A DNA stretch of 64,000 nt from Candidatus Scalindua sp. Lineage in GTDB: Bacteria; Planctomycetota; Brocadiia; Brocadiales; Scalinduaceae. Where the stretch lies: assembly GCA_021776915.1 (NCBI GenBank), contig JAIQZU010000074.1:40268-104267 (forward strand), read 5' to 3'. This document shows, piece after piece, positions 63,791-64,000 of this stretch (the first letter of the stretch is position 1; every line of letters starts with the position of its first letter). The notes below the pieces were generated by a model. That model ran no database searches, had not been told where the DNA came from, and saw nothing but the letters and a program-made list of their open reading frames with translations. The position numbers were made by a program, and so were the translations under genes.

Positions 63791-64000
63791 TTATGTTTTA
63801 AACAGAATATCCTGAATTCTGTCAATAAATGCTTGATTGAAATATTCATCTTCCGAATAAGGGTTGATTACAAAAAAGGGTACATCGTATCCAAGGGCAA
63901 GCATTTTCTCTTTGCACTTCTCAATCTCTTTTATTGTATGACGTTTATGCACATTAATAACAACAAAGTCTATTTTATTGAGCAATATTTTTGCAGACCT
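63791..64000 (-). CDS. unrecognised protein, cut by the right window edge
   Basis: On the minus strand the frame is open from the window edge to the stop at 63791, so the N-terminus is missing. The visible 69 residues read KILLNKIDFVVINVHKRHTI and then a helical segment KEKMLALGYDVPFF ending DRIQDILFKT. The context NKID resembles a GTPase guanine motif, but too little is visible for a family. Confidence 0.5.
   Translation of the reverse strand, partial: RSAKILLNKIDFVVINVHKRHTIKEIEKCKEKMLALGYDVPFFVINPYSEDEYFNQAFIDRIQDILFKT

Overview
The window looks like chromosome of an anaerobic, cytochrome-rich planctomycete of the anammox order Brocadiales, most plausibly a 'Ca. Scalindua' or 'Ca. Kuenenia' relative. 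The reasons are a genuine cytochrome cd1 nitrite reductase (NirS) next to heme d1-type radical SAM genes, a b6-type cytochrome bc complex encoded with a hexaheme cytochrome, many c-type cytochromes and lipoproteins, Gram-negative envelope export genes, and AT-rich DNA. No 16S rRNA or hydrazine gene is present, so the assignment is an inference.

Layout. 1-6 kb: a truncated sigma-54 activator, then a minus-strand run of c-di-GMP signalling genes (HD-GYP, PilZ, an MshEN-like protein) with three proteins I do not recognise. 6-16 kb: an exported amidase, two rhomboid proteases, a flippase-like membrane protein, the chaperones ClpB and DnaK, and DapB. 16-25 kb: an LptF/G-type permease divergent from an MsbA-type ABC exporter, then RmlD, UvrA and NadA. 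25-29.2 kb: an accessory patch bounded by two inverted tRNA-Val(GAC) genes and a third tRNA 3' fragment, with a lone membrane protein, an antitoxin remnant and a REP-associated (RAYT) transposase with 16-bp inverted ends. 29-39 kb: small exported proteins, PEP carboxykinase, a LOG-family nucleotidase, hemerythrin, a radical SAM protein, MgtE and an SGNH hydrolase.

39-56.5 kb is the respiratory core. It holds an alginate-export-type porin, then hexaheme cytochrome, cytochrome b (two parts) and Rieske genes (transcribed Rieske first), a plus-strand set of cupredoxin, HEAT-repeat lipoprotein and cytochrome c'-like protein, an ABC exporter, three overlapping NirJ/AhbC/D-like radical SAM genes, and nirS. 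The upstream regions of the Rieske operon (about 45.83-46.15 kb) and of nirS (about 56.24-56.56 kb) are copies of each other and carry matching sigma-70-like promoters, which suggests the bc complex and nitrite reductase share regulation. nirS ends at a strong terminator, and a small inverted-repeat element lies between it and the radical SAM operon.

56.8-64 kb: a compact minus-strand block of recJ, prepilin peptidase, an OmpA-type lipoprotein, hisH, hisA and an EF-G-like GTPase, with short gaps or overlaps.

Non-coding DNA is rich in dispersed palindromes: a CTTTCGAGAGG family, a MITE-like family with AATTGAGCGATTT ends, GTAGGGGCG palindromes and duplicated hairpins. These connect distant intergenic regions of the window.
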